Positions 17,601 through 24,075 of a stretch of 37,947 nt of DNA are shown here, in pieces. The stretch's first letter is position 1, and each line of letters begins with the position of its first letter. Made by a program: the position numbers and the translations under genes. This DNA is from Desulfosarcinaceae bacterium (GTDB taxonomy: Bacteria > Desulfobacterota > Desulfobacteria > Desulfobacterales > Desulfosarcinaceae): positions 1-37,947 of the forward strand of contig JASJCL010000043.1 of the NCBI GenBank assembly GCA_030066015.1, in the 5' to 3' direction. Below the pieces are notes generated by a model. It saw nothing but the letters and a program-made list of their open reading frames with translations, did no database searches and was not told where the DNA came from.

Positions 17601-17841
17601 GGTGGTGCTTGAACAGGTGAACTGCATCACGGATCACCGGATCGGTGGACGGCAGCGATCCCACGATGTCGGTGTCGAAGGTCAATCGCAGGATGCCGCC
17701 CCACGCCAGCAGAACCGTCACCACGATGGTGGCGATGAGGGCGGGGAGATGAACGCCCTGTATGGTAAATTTGGGGCTCAATTGCGCGGCCTTACCTGCA
17801 TTTGTGGGTGATTCTACTCGCCGGCGACGGCCGCCCTGCAC
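14677..17841 (-). CDS. MMPL/RND exporter fused to a class I methyltransferase
   Basis: A 1054-residue two-part protein. Residues 1-820 form an MMPL-type RND exporter: TM1 (about 31-52), a large periplasmic loop, a transmembrane block near 275-450 ('VDHGICYLLFLDR' in it), a second loop, and another block near 685-810 (with 'GMGIDYTLFFIRSYQRY'). From about 830 a cytoplasmic SAM-methyltransferase domain follows, with motif I ILDIGSGYGV, 'LFGLEPQIDR' and 'LLDMTHYLSD'. In aryl-polyene clusters the exporter (ApeM) and methyltransferase (ApeB) are separate genes; here they are one. The start is uncertain: GTG at 17841, or TTG at 17781 which has AGGTAAGG upstream. It is coupled to the deacetylase gene downstream. 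Confidence 0.88.
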   Translation of the reverse strand: MQGGRRRRVESPTNAGKAAQLSPKFTIQGVHLPALIATIVVTVLLAWGGILRLTFDTDIVGSLPSTDPVIRDAVHLFKHHPMKDRITIDVGLTAPDPQRLVTIGLAVEAALGKSPLFASIGFDELQRGLPELVSHTTAHLPMLFSAADLEDEVGPRLLPEAITARLTQEFQQLAGMDAIGQYHLLAADPLGLREIVLARLGTLAPHQAVRMVQGRLISSDGRHTLTGAVPSGSATDTQLAARISGALASLELALKDRFDTPDNRLTLTVVGAHRAALDNETIVKADVRRALLLATIGIALLLLIAFPRPWVGLMALLPAAGGTAAALFTISLFNDTISLLVLGFGGAIISITVDHGICYLLFLDRSKPTTGKAASHEVWSVGLLAALTTVGAFATLGLSGVTIFTQLGYFTALGIGYAFLFVHTVFPTIFPQMPAASSRRPLILHRLANRLARGGVPGLILVLGLGALLTIFARPDFDTELSRLNTVSRQTLAAEAALQEIWGNLFDRTYLLLEAASLADLQSQSDRLLTAMEQQSNGFTGFTAAMVFPGRERLEANLAAWTDFWTPERRARVTRSLKTSAATLGFTPDAFAPFIGQLTPNGIPNPSAEMAPAIQRLLQISHDAETGTWRHFVALSPLENRGPSERPVVSAPREWAVTAIIFDPQGFASRLGELLFTTFAQMLAVIGGAVICLLLLFFADLKLTLIALLPLLFAMVATLGTLNLLGHHLDLPGLMLAIVVFGMGIDYTLFFIRSYQRYQHATAPPFTLVRTAILMASASTLIGFGVMGTAQHALLRSVGLTSLLGIGYCLLGAFLILPPLLDRHVARRPPEDALDTAARVRWRYRSLEGYPRLFARFKLHFDPLFTEIGPLLPDTGDVETILDIGSGYGVPANWLSETFPKAKLFGLEPQIDRVRVANLTLGDRGEIVQGGAPDIPQAPQPAQLVTLLDMTHYLSDRALELTLQRLYSALSTNGQVLVRSVIPSNQGRTLLFRFEDFKLRRQGFRAHYRTPEELVRLFSRGGFRVDAEAPSGIKGELAWFVLRPVPHFAGEEGR

Positions 17842-17964
17842 ATCCTCTGCACCGGTTGGGTATCCCAGCGGCGATGCCCCTTCCCGAGGCCCTGCAGCCC
17901 ATGGTGAGGCCTATTGAATCTGCGGCAGGACCCACCATCGCGGTGAACCCATCGGTCTTCAGCG

Positions 17965-18675
17965 TCATGACGCCAGCCACCACAATATGATCCCCAGCAT
18001 CGCTACCCAGCCGGCCGTGTGAAGGGCCAGCAGCAGGGGGCGGTGGCGGTGGAAGAATTCGTTAACCCGTTGAATGCGCTTTAACCCGCCGCACAAAAGG
18101 CGAAAGCGTTCCAAACGGCGATGTTTTTCATTATCCGAAGGGGCGTCGCTTTGAAAGGCGATGGCGGGATAGAGGGCGTAGGCGTTTTGTATCTCCCGTC
18201 GCAGCATGCCGTCGTAGGTATGCCCCGCCCAGGGGAGCTGCACCAGCCGGCGGGCCGTGGCGGCCGTGACGGCGTAGGCATGGGCCAGGGCCCGATAATG
18301 GATGCGGCGGACGCCGGGGGTCTCGCAACCGCGGCTGCCGTCCACCAAAGCGCCCAGGCAGAGCATTTCCCACCCTTCGATGGCCAGCGCCCCGGTAAGC
18401 CGCACCGCCAAGCGGGTGTCCACGGGGGCCAGCAACACATCATCCTCGAAGATGAGGATGGTCTCGGCTCCCGCCGCAAGGCCCTCCGCCAGGCACGCCC
18501 GGTGGGATTCATATATCCCACGCTCGCTATCAACGGGATCCTTTTCCACCAGGCGGTAGCGTACCCGGTCTGCCAGGCCGGCCCGTTCGAATTGTTGGCG
18601 GGCGCTGGCTCGCCGATCGCGGCGCTCCTTCACGGAGATGCAGTAGATCTGGTCAAATAGCTCCCAGCCGTTCAC
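17965..18675 (-). CDS. Glycosyltransferase family 25 protein
   Basis: A 236-residue GT25-like enzyme, the family of LPS galactosyltransferases that use nucleotide sugars. The N-terminal 'IYCISVKERRDRRASARQQF' strand and the metal-binding 'ILIFEDDVLLAP' (EDD) are diagnostic, followed by 'WEMLCLGAL' and 'YDGMLRREIQ'. A C-terminal hydrophobic segment (last 20 residues) probably anchors it to the inner membrane. The start is GTG at 18675 with GGACAGAGG upstream; longer frames have no ribosome site. It precedes the MMPL-methyltransferase gene on the same strand (123-bp gap), which suggests it glycosylates the exported compound. Confidence 0.8.
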   Translation of the reverse strand: MNGWELFDQIYCISVKERRDRRASARQQFERAGLADRVRYRLVEKDPVDSERGIYESHRACLAEGLAAGAETILIFEDDVLLAPVDTRLAVRLTGALAIEGWEMLCLGALVDGSRGCETPGVRRIHYRALAHAYAVTAATARRLVQLPWAGHTYDGMLRREIQNAYALYPAIAFQSDAPSDNEKHRRLERFRLLCGGLKRIQRVNEFFHRHRPLLLALHTAGWVAMLGIILWWLAS

Positions 18676-18823
18676 GAATCCTCTGTCCTTTTGTCGCCGC
18701 TCGCCATCAGTGATTGGGCCGGTGGTGGTCAGCCACGCAGAAAACCCTTGCCTGCCGATGGGCGAAACGCCTAAAGAGGGGCCATGTTGACGATGATCTT
18801 CCACCCGATCAAGCGAGGTTGAG

Positions 18824-19216
18824 GTGTTCCGGCACTGGATACAGACCCTGGTGGCCCGCATTTCGGCAAGGCCCTATGTTCAGGACGCCATCGCAGAGAG
18901 AGCCGACCTGAGCGCATTCAGAGAGCGGCCCAGCGTGCGCATCATTACCGGGGTGGCCCTGATTCTCTTCAGTTACCTGGTGGCCTGGCCGTTGATCTCA
19001 TTTTTGGGGGTTCTCTCCATCGCCCTCGAACAGCCCGTTATCGTGGCCATTGGCGGGCCGATGGCCTACGGCCTTTCCCACCTGGTTTTCATTTTAGGGA
19101 TGTGGCTCTCCGGGGCCAAATACACGGCCATCTTTCTGCGCTGGGCCACCCGGGTGGCGGTGGTCAAGCTTCAGCGGCGCTACCCGCCGCCACCGCCATC
19201 CAGACCGGTGCTTTAA
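18824..19216 (+). CDS. Small membrane protein of unknown function
   Basis: A 130-residue protein with two predicted transmembrane helices (about 40-63 and 72-97) and basic ends; the C-terminus is proline-rich. I recognise no family. The start is GTG at 18824 with GAGG about 5 bases upstream. It is divergent from the GT25 gene and its last 53 bp overlap the 3' end of the convergent dehydratase gene. Small membrane proteins (such as ApeG) occur in aryl-polyene clusters, but I cannot claim homology. Confidence 0.6.
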   Translation: MFRHWIQTLVARISARPYVQDAIAERADLSAFRERPSVRIITGVALILFSYLVAWPLISFLGVLSIALEQPVIVAIGGPMAYGLSHLVFILGMWLSGAKYTAIFLRWATRVAVVKLQRRYPPPPPSRPVL

Positions 19217-20036
19217 GCCGCCCACCGCTCACATCCCGCATTCGCACCGATCGAATCGCTTCGCAACAGGTTTCCCGATCCATGATCATGATGTCGAAAA
19301 CCAGGTGAGCCGCATCCCGCTCACGAATCCGAACCTGGGCCACATAGCGGCGACCCGCCGTACAGGGGCGCAGCACCCGGCGCCCGTCAAATCCCACCGG
19401 GAAGGCCACCACGTCGGCGTAGCGCTGCCCCCATATGCAGGCGGCGTGAAAGGCCGCGTCGAGAACGAAGGGATTGCCCAGGACGAAGCCGGCCCCCAGG
19501 TCCGGTGCGATGATATTTGCACGGACGCCGGCTGCGTCCATTGCCGTGATCTCCGCTATATTGCGATAGCTGGCGCCGAAGGGCACCAGTTCGGTGTAGA
19601 TGCGCTCGGCGGACGGCGGGGTGAAGCCGCACGCCTGACCCTCGGCAACCGATCCGGCTCTAGTGGTCACCATGGCGGGGCCGCCAAACTGCATGACGGC
19701 GTGGCGAAAGGTACGGGCGATGCCCCGTTGGCCCCGCCGCTTCGATGTCAGCACCGCCGTGGCCGCCCTCCCGGAATGGGTCGTCAACTCGATCCATAGC
19801 GCCCTCTGCGGGTCGTTCTCCAGTGGCAAAAAACGATCGAAACGGGCGTCCCGCACGCTGTAAATGTCGCAGCCGGGCAGATTGCGCTGCACCGTCGCCG
19901 CCAGCAGCTCCACCGCCTCAACGGCGGGCAGCACCGGGCGTCCATTGAACCGGTGATCCTGCAGGTAAGCACGCTCGGGCAGCGCAATGGGGCGTTCGAG
20001 ATGCACGTCGGCGGTTACTCGGGAAAGCTTTGCCAC
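19164..20036 (-). CDS. PKS-type double-hotdog dehydratase
   Basis: A 290-residue stand-alone protein resembling the dehydratase domain of modular polyketide synthases. The N-terminal hotdog half has the catalytic His28 in 'LQDHRFNGRPVLPAVEAVE'; the C-terminal half has Asp193 in 'NPFVLDAAFHAACIW', the position of the second catalytic residue. It should remove water from a beta-hydroxyacyl-ACP or bind such a chain. The start is GTG at 20036, overlapping the thioesterase gene by 22 bp without a clear ribosome site; GTG at 20006, eight bases after the thioesterase stop, is an alternative. It is the last gene of the long minus operon. Confidence 0.75.
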   Translation of the reverse strand: MAKLSRVTADVHLERPIALPERAYLQDHRFNGRPVLPAVEAVELLAATVQRNLPGCDIYSVRDARFDRFLPLENDPQRALWIELTTHSGRAATAVLTSKRRGQRGIARTFRHAVMQFGGPAMVTTRAGSVAEGQACGFTPPSAERIYTELVPFGASYRNIAEITAMDAAGVRANIIAPDLGAGFVLGNPFVLDAAFHAACIWGQRYADVVAFPVGFDGRRVLRPCTAGRRYVAQVRIRERDAAHLVFDIMIMDRETCCEAIRSVRMRDVSGGRLKAPVWMAVAAGSAAEA

Positions 20037-20494
20037 AGCTGGGCGGTCTTGGGATCCACCTCCACCGGAGTCCCTTTACTATTGACGGCGCAATGGCGGG
20101 TGAGGCCCTGGCAGACCAATTCACCGCTGTCCGCGTGAACGATGACGTAATCGAACTGAAGGCGCACCCGCTCCAGGTTCGAGGGCCGCGTATAGATGAT
20201 CATGGGGTCATCATAGTAGAGGGGATGAAAATAATCGATCTCCACCTTGATGATGGGATAAACGAAGCCGCTCTCCTCGATCTCTTTGTAGGGGTAAGCC
20301 ACTTCGCGCATGAGGGAAGCGCGACCGAGTTCGAAGTAGTGCAGGTAGTTGGCATGGTAGACCACCTGACTGCGATCGGTGTCGGCGTAGAGGGTGCGGT
20401 GGTGGCACCGATGCCAGACCTTGCCCGTGTCCAAGTTGCGCACGTAGCGCTCGTCGCCGTTCACGGCGGCGGTGATGAAGGGTTTGGGTTTCAC
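20015..20494 (-). CDS. Acyl thioesterase (4HBT/YbgC-type hotdog), ApeK-like
   Basis: A 159-residue hotdog thioesterase. The motif 'YADTDRSQVVYHANYLHYFELGR' near residues 36-58 matches the 4-hydroxybenzoyl-CoA thioesterase/YbgC pattern, with Asp40 as the likely catalytic acid. It would release or edit acyl chains from ACP or CoA, as ApeK-type enzymes do in aryl-polyene clusters. The start is GTG at 20494, four bases past the upstream ketosynthase stop, with AGGGGAG and GAGG before it; an ATG 42 bases further upstream would overlap the ketosynthase gene. Confidence 0.85.
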   Translation of the reverse strand: MKPKPFITAAVNGDERYVRNLDTGKVWHRCHHRTLYADTDRSQVVYHANYLHYFELGRASLMREVAYPYKEIEESGFVYPIIKVEIDYFHPLYYDDPMIIYTRPSNLERVRLQFDYVIVHADSGELVCQGLTRHCAVNSKGTPVEVDPKTAQLWQSFPE

Positions 20495-20498
20495 GACC

Positions 20499-21764
20499 TC
20501 ACACTCCCCTGAAGACAATACAACAATTGGTACCACCGAAGCCGAAGGCGTTGGACAGCAAGAGCTCGCAGGCCTGCCGTCTGGCGATGTTGGGAACCAC
20601 GTCGATCTCGCCCAATTCGGGGTCCGGCAAGTAGTTGGCCGTTGGCAGGAGGGTCTGGCGCTGCAGGCCCTCGATTCCCAGGACCGCCTCCACGGCCGCC
20701 GCAGCGCCCAGACTGTGACCCACTTGGGATTTGTTGGCCGAGATGGGAATACGGCTCAAGCGCTCGCCGAACACGGCGCGCAGGCTGTCGATCTCCACCT
20801 TGTCGCCCTTGTGGGTGGAGGTGCCGTGGGCGTTGATGCAGTGGATGTCGGCGGGACCGATCTCGGCATCTGTCAGGGCGTCTTTGATGGCCCGTACAAT
20901 AGTGGCCTGATTGGGCAGGGTGAAGTGGTGGGCGTCCGAGGTCCACCCGATACCCATCACCTCGGCCCTGGGGGTCAAGCCCAAATCGATCAGCTTCTCC
21001 TCAGCCGCCAGGACCAGGATGCCGCCGCCCTCGGCCAGTACGAATCCCCGTCGGTCGATGCTGAAGGGACGCGAGGCCTGGCCGGGCTCGGCGAAGGCGC
21101 GATCCTGGGGACCCACCTTGATGGTGGCCCACATGTTGGCGAATCCCTGAATAATCTCGGGAATGAGACAGGTCTCCACACCGCCCACCAGGGCGACGTC
21201 GCAGTCGCCGCTCTGGATCATGCGGGCGCCGATGCCGATGGCGTGATTGCCCGAAGCGCAGGCGCCCTGGGGGCTGAAGATGGGGCCTGTAAAATTCAGC
21301 AGCATCCCGGCCTTGCCCGCTGGCAGATTGGCGCAGAGATTGGGCAGCAGGTACGGGCTCACTTTGGTGGGCCCCTGCTGGGTATAGTTGACCGTGGCCA
21401 CCCGATAGGCGTCGGTGCCGTTGAGGGCCGACCCTACCAGACAGGCGGTCCGCGGCCCGATGGCGGCCGTCATTTCCATGCCGCTGTGCTCGAGTGCGTT
21501 TTTGCACATGGCCATGGCGAGGAAGACGAAATCGGCGTTCCAGTTATAGGCGTCTTTGGGATCGATATAGTCGAAGTCCTCGGGGGTCCAGTCGGGGATC
21601 TCCCCCACGACATTGCTGCGGGAGGTGACCTCACAGCGGGTAACCCGGCGAAAACCGGTCTCGCCCCTTGCGGCCCGCTCCCAGGTGGTTTCCAGGCGGT
21701 TGCCCAGGGCGGTTGCGATCTCATAGCCGACGACGAAGACCCGTCTGTTTTGGGGCGCTCTCAT
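20499..21764 (-). CDS. Beta-ketoacyl-ACP synthase (FabF-like) 1
   Basis: A 421-residue thiolase-fold ketosynthase that condenses malonyl-ACP with an acyl chain. The Cys-His-His triad is intact: Cys169 (QGACASGNHA), His313 (NAHGTSTHKGD) and His350 (KSQVGHSLGAAAA). The C-terminus 'LLLSNAFGFGGTN' matches FabF. The Gln-Gly preceding the active cysteine replaces the usual Thr-Ala and may alter the acyl pocket. It lies 13 bp downstream of a second ketosynthase gene and 4 bp before the thioesterase gene, so all are one transcript. This is one of three ketosynthase genes here; its chain preference is unknown. Confidence 0.92.
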   Translation of the reverse strand: MRAPQNRRVFVVGYEIATALGNRLETTWERAARGETGFRRVTRCEVTSRSNVVGEIPDWTPEDFDYIDPKDAYNWNADFVFLAMAMCKNALEHSGMEMTAAIGPRTACLVGSALNGTDAYRVATVNYTQQGPTKVSPYLLPNLCANLPAGKAGMLLNFTGPIFSPQGACASGNHAIGIGARMIQSGDCDVALVGGVETCLIPEIIQGFANMWATIKVGPQDRAFAEPGQASRPFSIDRRGFVLAEGGGILVLAAEEKLIDLGLTPRAEVMGIGWTSDAHHFTLPNQATIVRAIKDALTDAEIGPADIHCINAHGTSTHKGDKVEIDSLRAVFGERLSRIPISANKSQVGHSLGAAAAVEAVLGIEGLQRQTLLPTANYLPDPELGEIDVVPNIARRQACELLLSNAFGFGGTNCCIVFRGV

Positions 21765-21777
21765 CTGTGCATTTCCA

Positions 21778-23028
21778 TCATTTCAATCGGCGGAAGAGGA
21801 TGCAGGTGTTGCAACCGCCGAAGCCGAAAGCGTTTTTCAATACATGGGTCTGATCCAGGCGCTGCTGCTGGTCCACCACGGAGGCCAACCCGAGGTCGGG
21901 GTCCTCCGCGTAGTTCAAGGTCGGCGGCAGACACCCGTGCGCCATGCCCTCCAGAGCGAAGATGATTTCGATGGCGCTGGAAGCCCCCATGGCGTGTCCG
22001 AAGAGGGATTTGTTGGCCGTAATGGGCGGTATTTCGCCGTCAAAGACCGCATTGAGGGCATCGGCCTCCACCTTGTCCCCCACCCGTGTGGCCGTGGCGT
22101 GGGCGTTGACGGCCTGGACGTCGCCGGGTTGGAGGTCCGCTCGGGCGATGCTGTCACGAATGCAGCGCTCCACCGTGACGGGATTGGGGGCCACGTAATG
22201 GTGGGCGTCCGATGTCATGGACCAGCCCGCCAAGGCGGTGCGATAGGCCAATCCGTTGCGCTCTGCGAAACTGCACCTGGCCAAGAGGATGCAGCCGGCC
22301 CCTTCGGAGACCACGAAACCGCGCCGGTGACGCGCAAAGGGGCGGCTGGCGGCACGCGGAGGCCCTTGGGGCTCGCCCGTCTTGGGCTGATAGGCGCCGT
22401 TCATGGTGGCGAATCCGGCCACGATGGGGGCCACCAGGGGGAAGTCCACCGCGCCGCAGATAACCACATCGGCGAGGTTTTGGGCCAGCAGGAGGGCACC
22501 CATGGCCAATGAGGTGGCCCCCGTGGCACAGGCCGTGATGGTGGCGGCGATCGGGCCCGTGGCCTTGGTCATGATGGAGATCATGCCGCCCACCATATTG
22601 ATGCACGAGTTGGGATTGGTCACCGGAGGGGGCAGTTTGTGCGCTTCTCGCAGGCCGCGATCGGCTTCCAGGACCGCATCCAGGCCCCCCACGGCCGAAC
22701 TATAGGTGATGGCGGTGCGCCGGGCGATCTCGGGGGTGATCTCCAGGCCGGAACGCTCCAAGGCCCGTTGGACGGTCAGCAGGGCATATTTATAGATGGG
22801 CGAAGGCCAGCGCGCCTGCTCGCGGGGCTTTAGAAACGGGTAGGGCAGGTGATCGATGTCGGGGGCTTCCCCGGCGATCCGAACGGGAAAGTCAGGGCCG
22901 TACTCAAATCGCGTCAATTCGGAGATGCCGCTGCTGCCCGCCAAGGCGCGTTCCCACTGGGTCGGCAGATCGATTCCCAGCGGGGAGACGGCGTCGTAGC
23001 CAATGATGACGGGCACGTCGGGCTTCAT
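21778..23028 (-). CDS. Beta-ketoacyl-ACP synthase (FabF-like) 2
   Basis: A 416-residue ketosynthase, paralogous to its downstream neighbour but clearly diverged. The triad is intact: Cys167 (TACATGATS), His310 (NAHATATRVGD) and His345 (KSLFGHAMGASSA). The Ala in NAHATAT replaces Gly of the usual NAHGTST. 'LKNAFGFGGCNTC' closes the protein. It sits 48 bp after the rSAM gene upstream and 13 bp before the next ketosynthase gene. Two complete ketosynthases in tandem suggest separate initiation and elongation, or a heterodimer; both keep the catalytic Cys, so neither is a classical inactive chain-length factor. Confidence 0.92.
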   Translation of the reverse strand: MKPDVPVIIGYDAVSPLGIDLPTQWERALAGSSGISELTRFEYGPDFPVRIAGEAPDIDHLPYPFLKPREQARWPSPIYKYALLTVQRALERSGLEITPEIARRTAITYSSAVGGLDAVLEADRGLREAHKLPPPVTNPNSCINMVGGMISIMTKATGPIAATITACATGATSLAMGALLLAQNLADVVICGAVDFPLVAPIVAGFATMNGAYQPKTGEPQGPPRAASRPFARHRRGFVVSEGAGCILLARCSFAERNGLAYRTALAGWSMTSDAHHYVAPNPVTVERCIRDSIARADLQPGDVQAVNAHATATRVGDKVEADALNAVFDGEIPPITANKSLFGHAMGASSAIEIIFALEGMAHGCLPPTLNYAEDPDLGLASVVDQQQRLDQTHVLKNAFGFGGCNTCILFRRLK

Positions 23029-23076
23029 GCGTGGGGAGGATTCCTTTTAACGGTGGCGCTCATCCATCTCGGAAGC

Positions 23077-24075
23077 CTACCAAGGGATGAACTGGTAGAG
23101 TTTGGCGAACATCTCGTACACTTCGATCCAGTTCTGAAGGTCCTTGGAGGAGTTCATGTGCGCGCGCTTGTTGACCATCACCCAGCTCATGTGGGCGGCT
23201 CCATCCTTGCACGTAGCGCAGTCGCGGGTTTCCGACGTGCAGCAGCGATGGGTGGTCTCGAGATCCGACGCCCAGCGGATGAAGTTGGTCAGTCGTCGCG
23301 GCTGAGGGTCGCGGTTGTCTTGGGTGATGGTCACCGAGGGACACGCCTGCCAGCCGAAGCGCTGACCCTGCATGCGACCAGTGCAGATCACCTCATGGTA
23401 GTACTTGGAGGAGACCACCGTCCTGGGGTAGGCGTCCAGCATGGCGTCCATCTCCGCTCGGATATCCACCAGCTCCGCCGGAGTCCAGGAAAAACCGTCC
23501 ACCCCCTCGTCGTTGGAGAGCAGCTGCAGGTGGACCTTCAAACCAGCGTCCGCTATTTTTTGAATCACCCGCTCCGTCTTGCCGATCTGCTTGGGGGTCA
23601 GGGTATAGAGGTAGTAGGCGTAGGGATCTCCTTCATAATGTTTGCTGGAGATGGAGAAGGCGTCCTTGCCGCGCAGGGTCTTCTCGTCCGTTTCGTCTCC
23701 CCACAGGCTGATGCCCACCATCAGATCGGGGAACCGGTCGCGGGGCAGCTTGATCAGACCATTGGTGGCGCAAAAGGTGGAGACCCGTTTGTAGAAGGCT
23801 TCCACACGGTCCAGGCAGAGGGTGGGCTCTCCCCCGATGAGGATGGCCAGATTGACCCCTCTGTCGATCTCTTTGTGGACGAAGCGCTCCCACTTGGTGA
23901 GATCCATCTCCTCCGGCGCGGCTTTGTGTTCGTCGGAGGAGAAAAAGAAGCAGCCTTTGCACCGCAGGTTGCAGCGATTGGTGACGTCGTAGATGGAGGA
24001 GCGGATGTTGAGGCGGGATATCCGTTTGTAACGCGCGTACCACTCGTCATCGAGGAGGTGGCTGACCAGTTTCAT
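23077..24075 (-). CDS. Radical SAM protein A of a tandem pair
   Basis: A 332-residue radical SAM enzyme. The cluster motif is C35-x3-C39-x2-C42 (NRCNLRCKGC) and the GGEP motif is LIGGEPTL. After the TIM-barrel part comes a conserved Cys set at 278, 279, 286 and 289 (CC-x6-C-x2-C), which could bind an auxiliary Fe-S cluster. The protein is similar throughout to the gene just upstream, sharing 'YDVTNRCN' type motif, spacing and the C-terminal Cys set. The ATG at 24075 (AAGGAGTTCCTC upstream) overlaps the upstream gene's stop as ATGA. Substrate unknown; its place between ACP and ketosynthase genes suggests an acyl-ACP or lipid substrate. Confidence 0.88.
   Translation of the reverse strand: MKLVSHLLDDEWYARYKRISRLNIRSSIYDVTNRCNLRCKGCFFFSSDEHKAAPEEMDLTKWERFVHKEIDRGVNLAILIGGEPTLCLDRVEAFYKRVSTFCATNGLIKLPRDRFPDLMVGISLWGDETDEKTLRGKDAFSISSKHYEGDPYAYYLYTLTPKQIGKTERVIQKIADAGLKVHLQLLSNDEGVDGFSWTPAELVDIRAEMDAMLDAYPRTVVSSKYYHEVICTGRMQGQRFGWQACPSVTITQDNRDPQPRRLTNFIRWASDLETTHRCCTSETRDCATCKDGAAHMSWVMVNKRAHMNSSKDLQNWIEVYEMFAKLYQFIPW

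Noticed and set aside
20472-21965. A 497-codon open frame on the plus strand
   Set aside because: It lies opposite two ketosynthase genes with intact catalytic motifs; its composition is that of an antisense shadow in GC-rich DNA.
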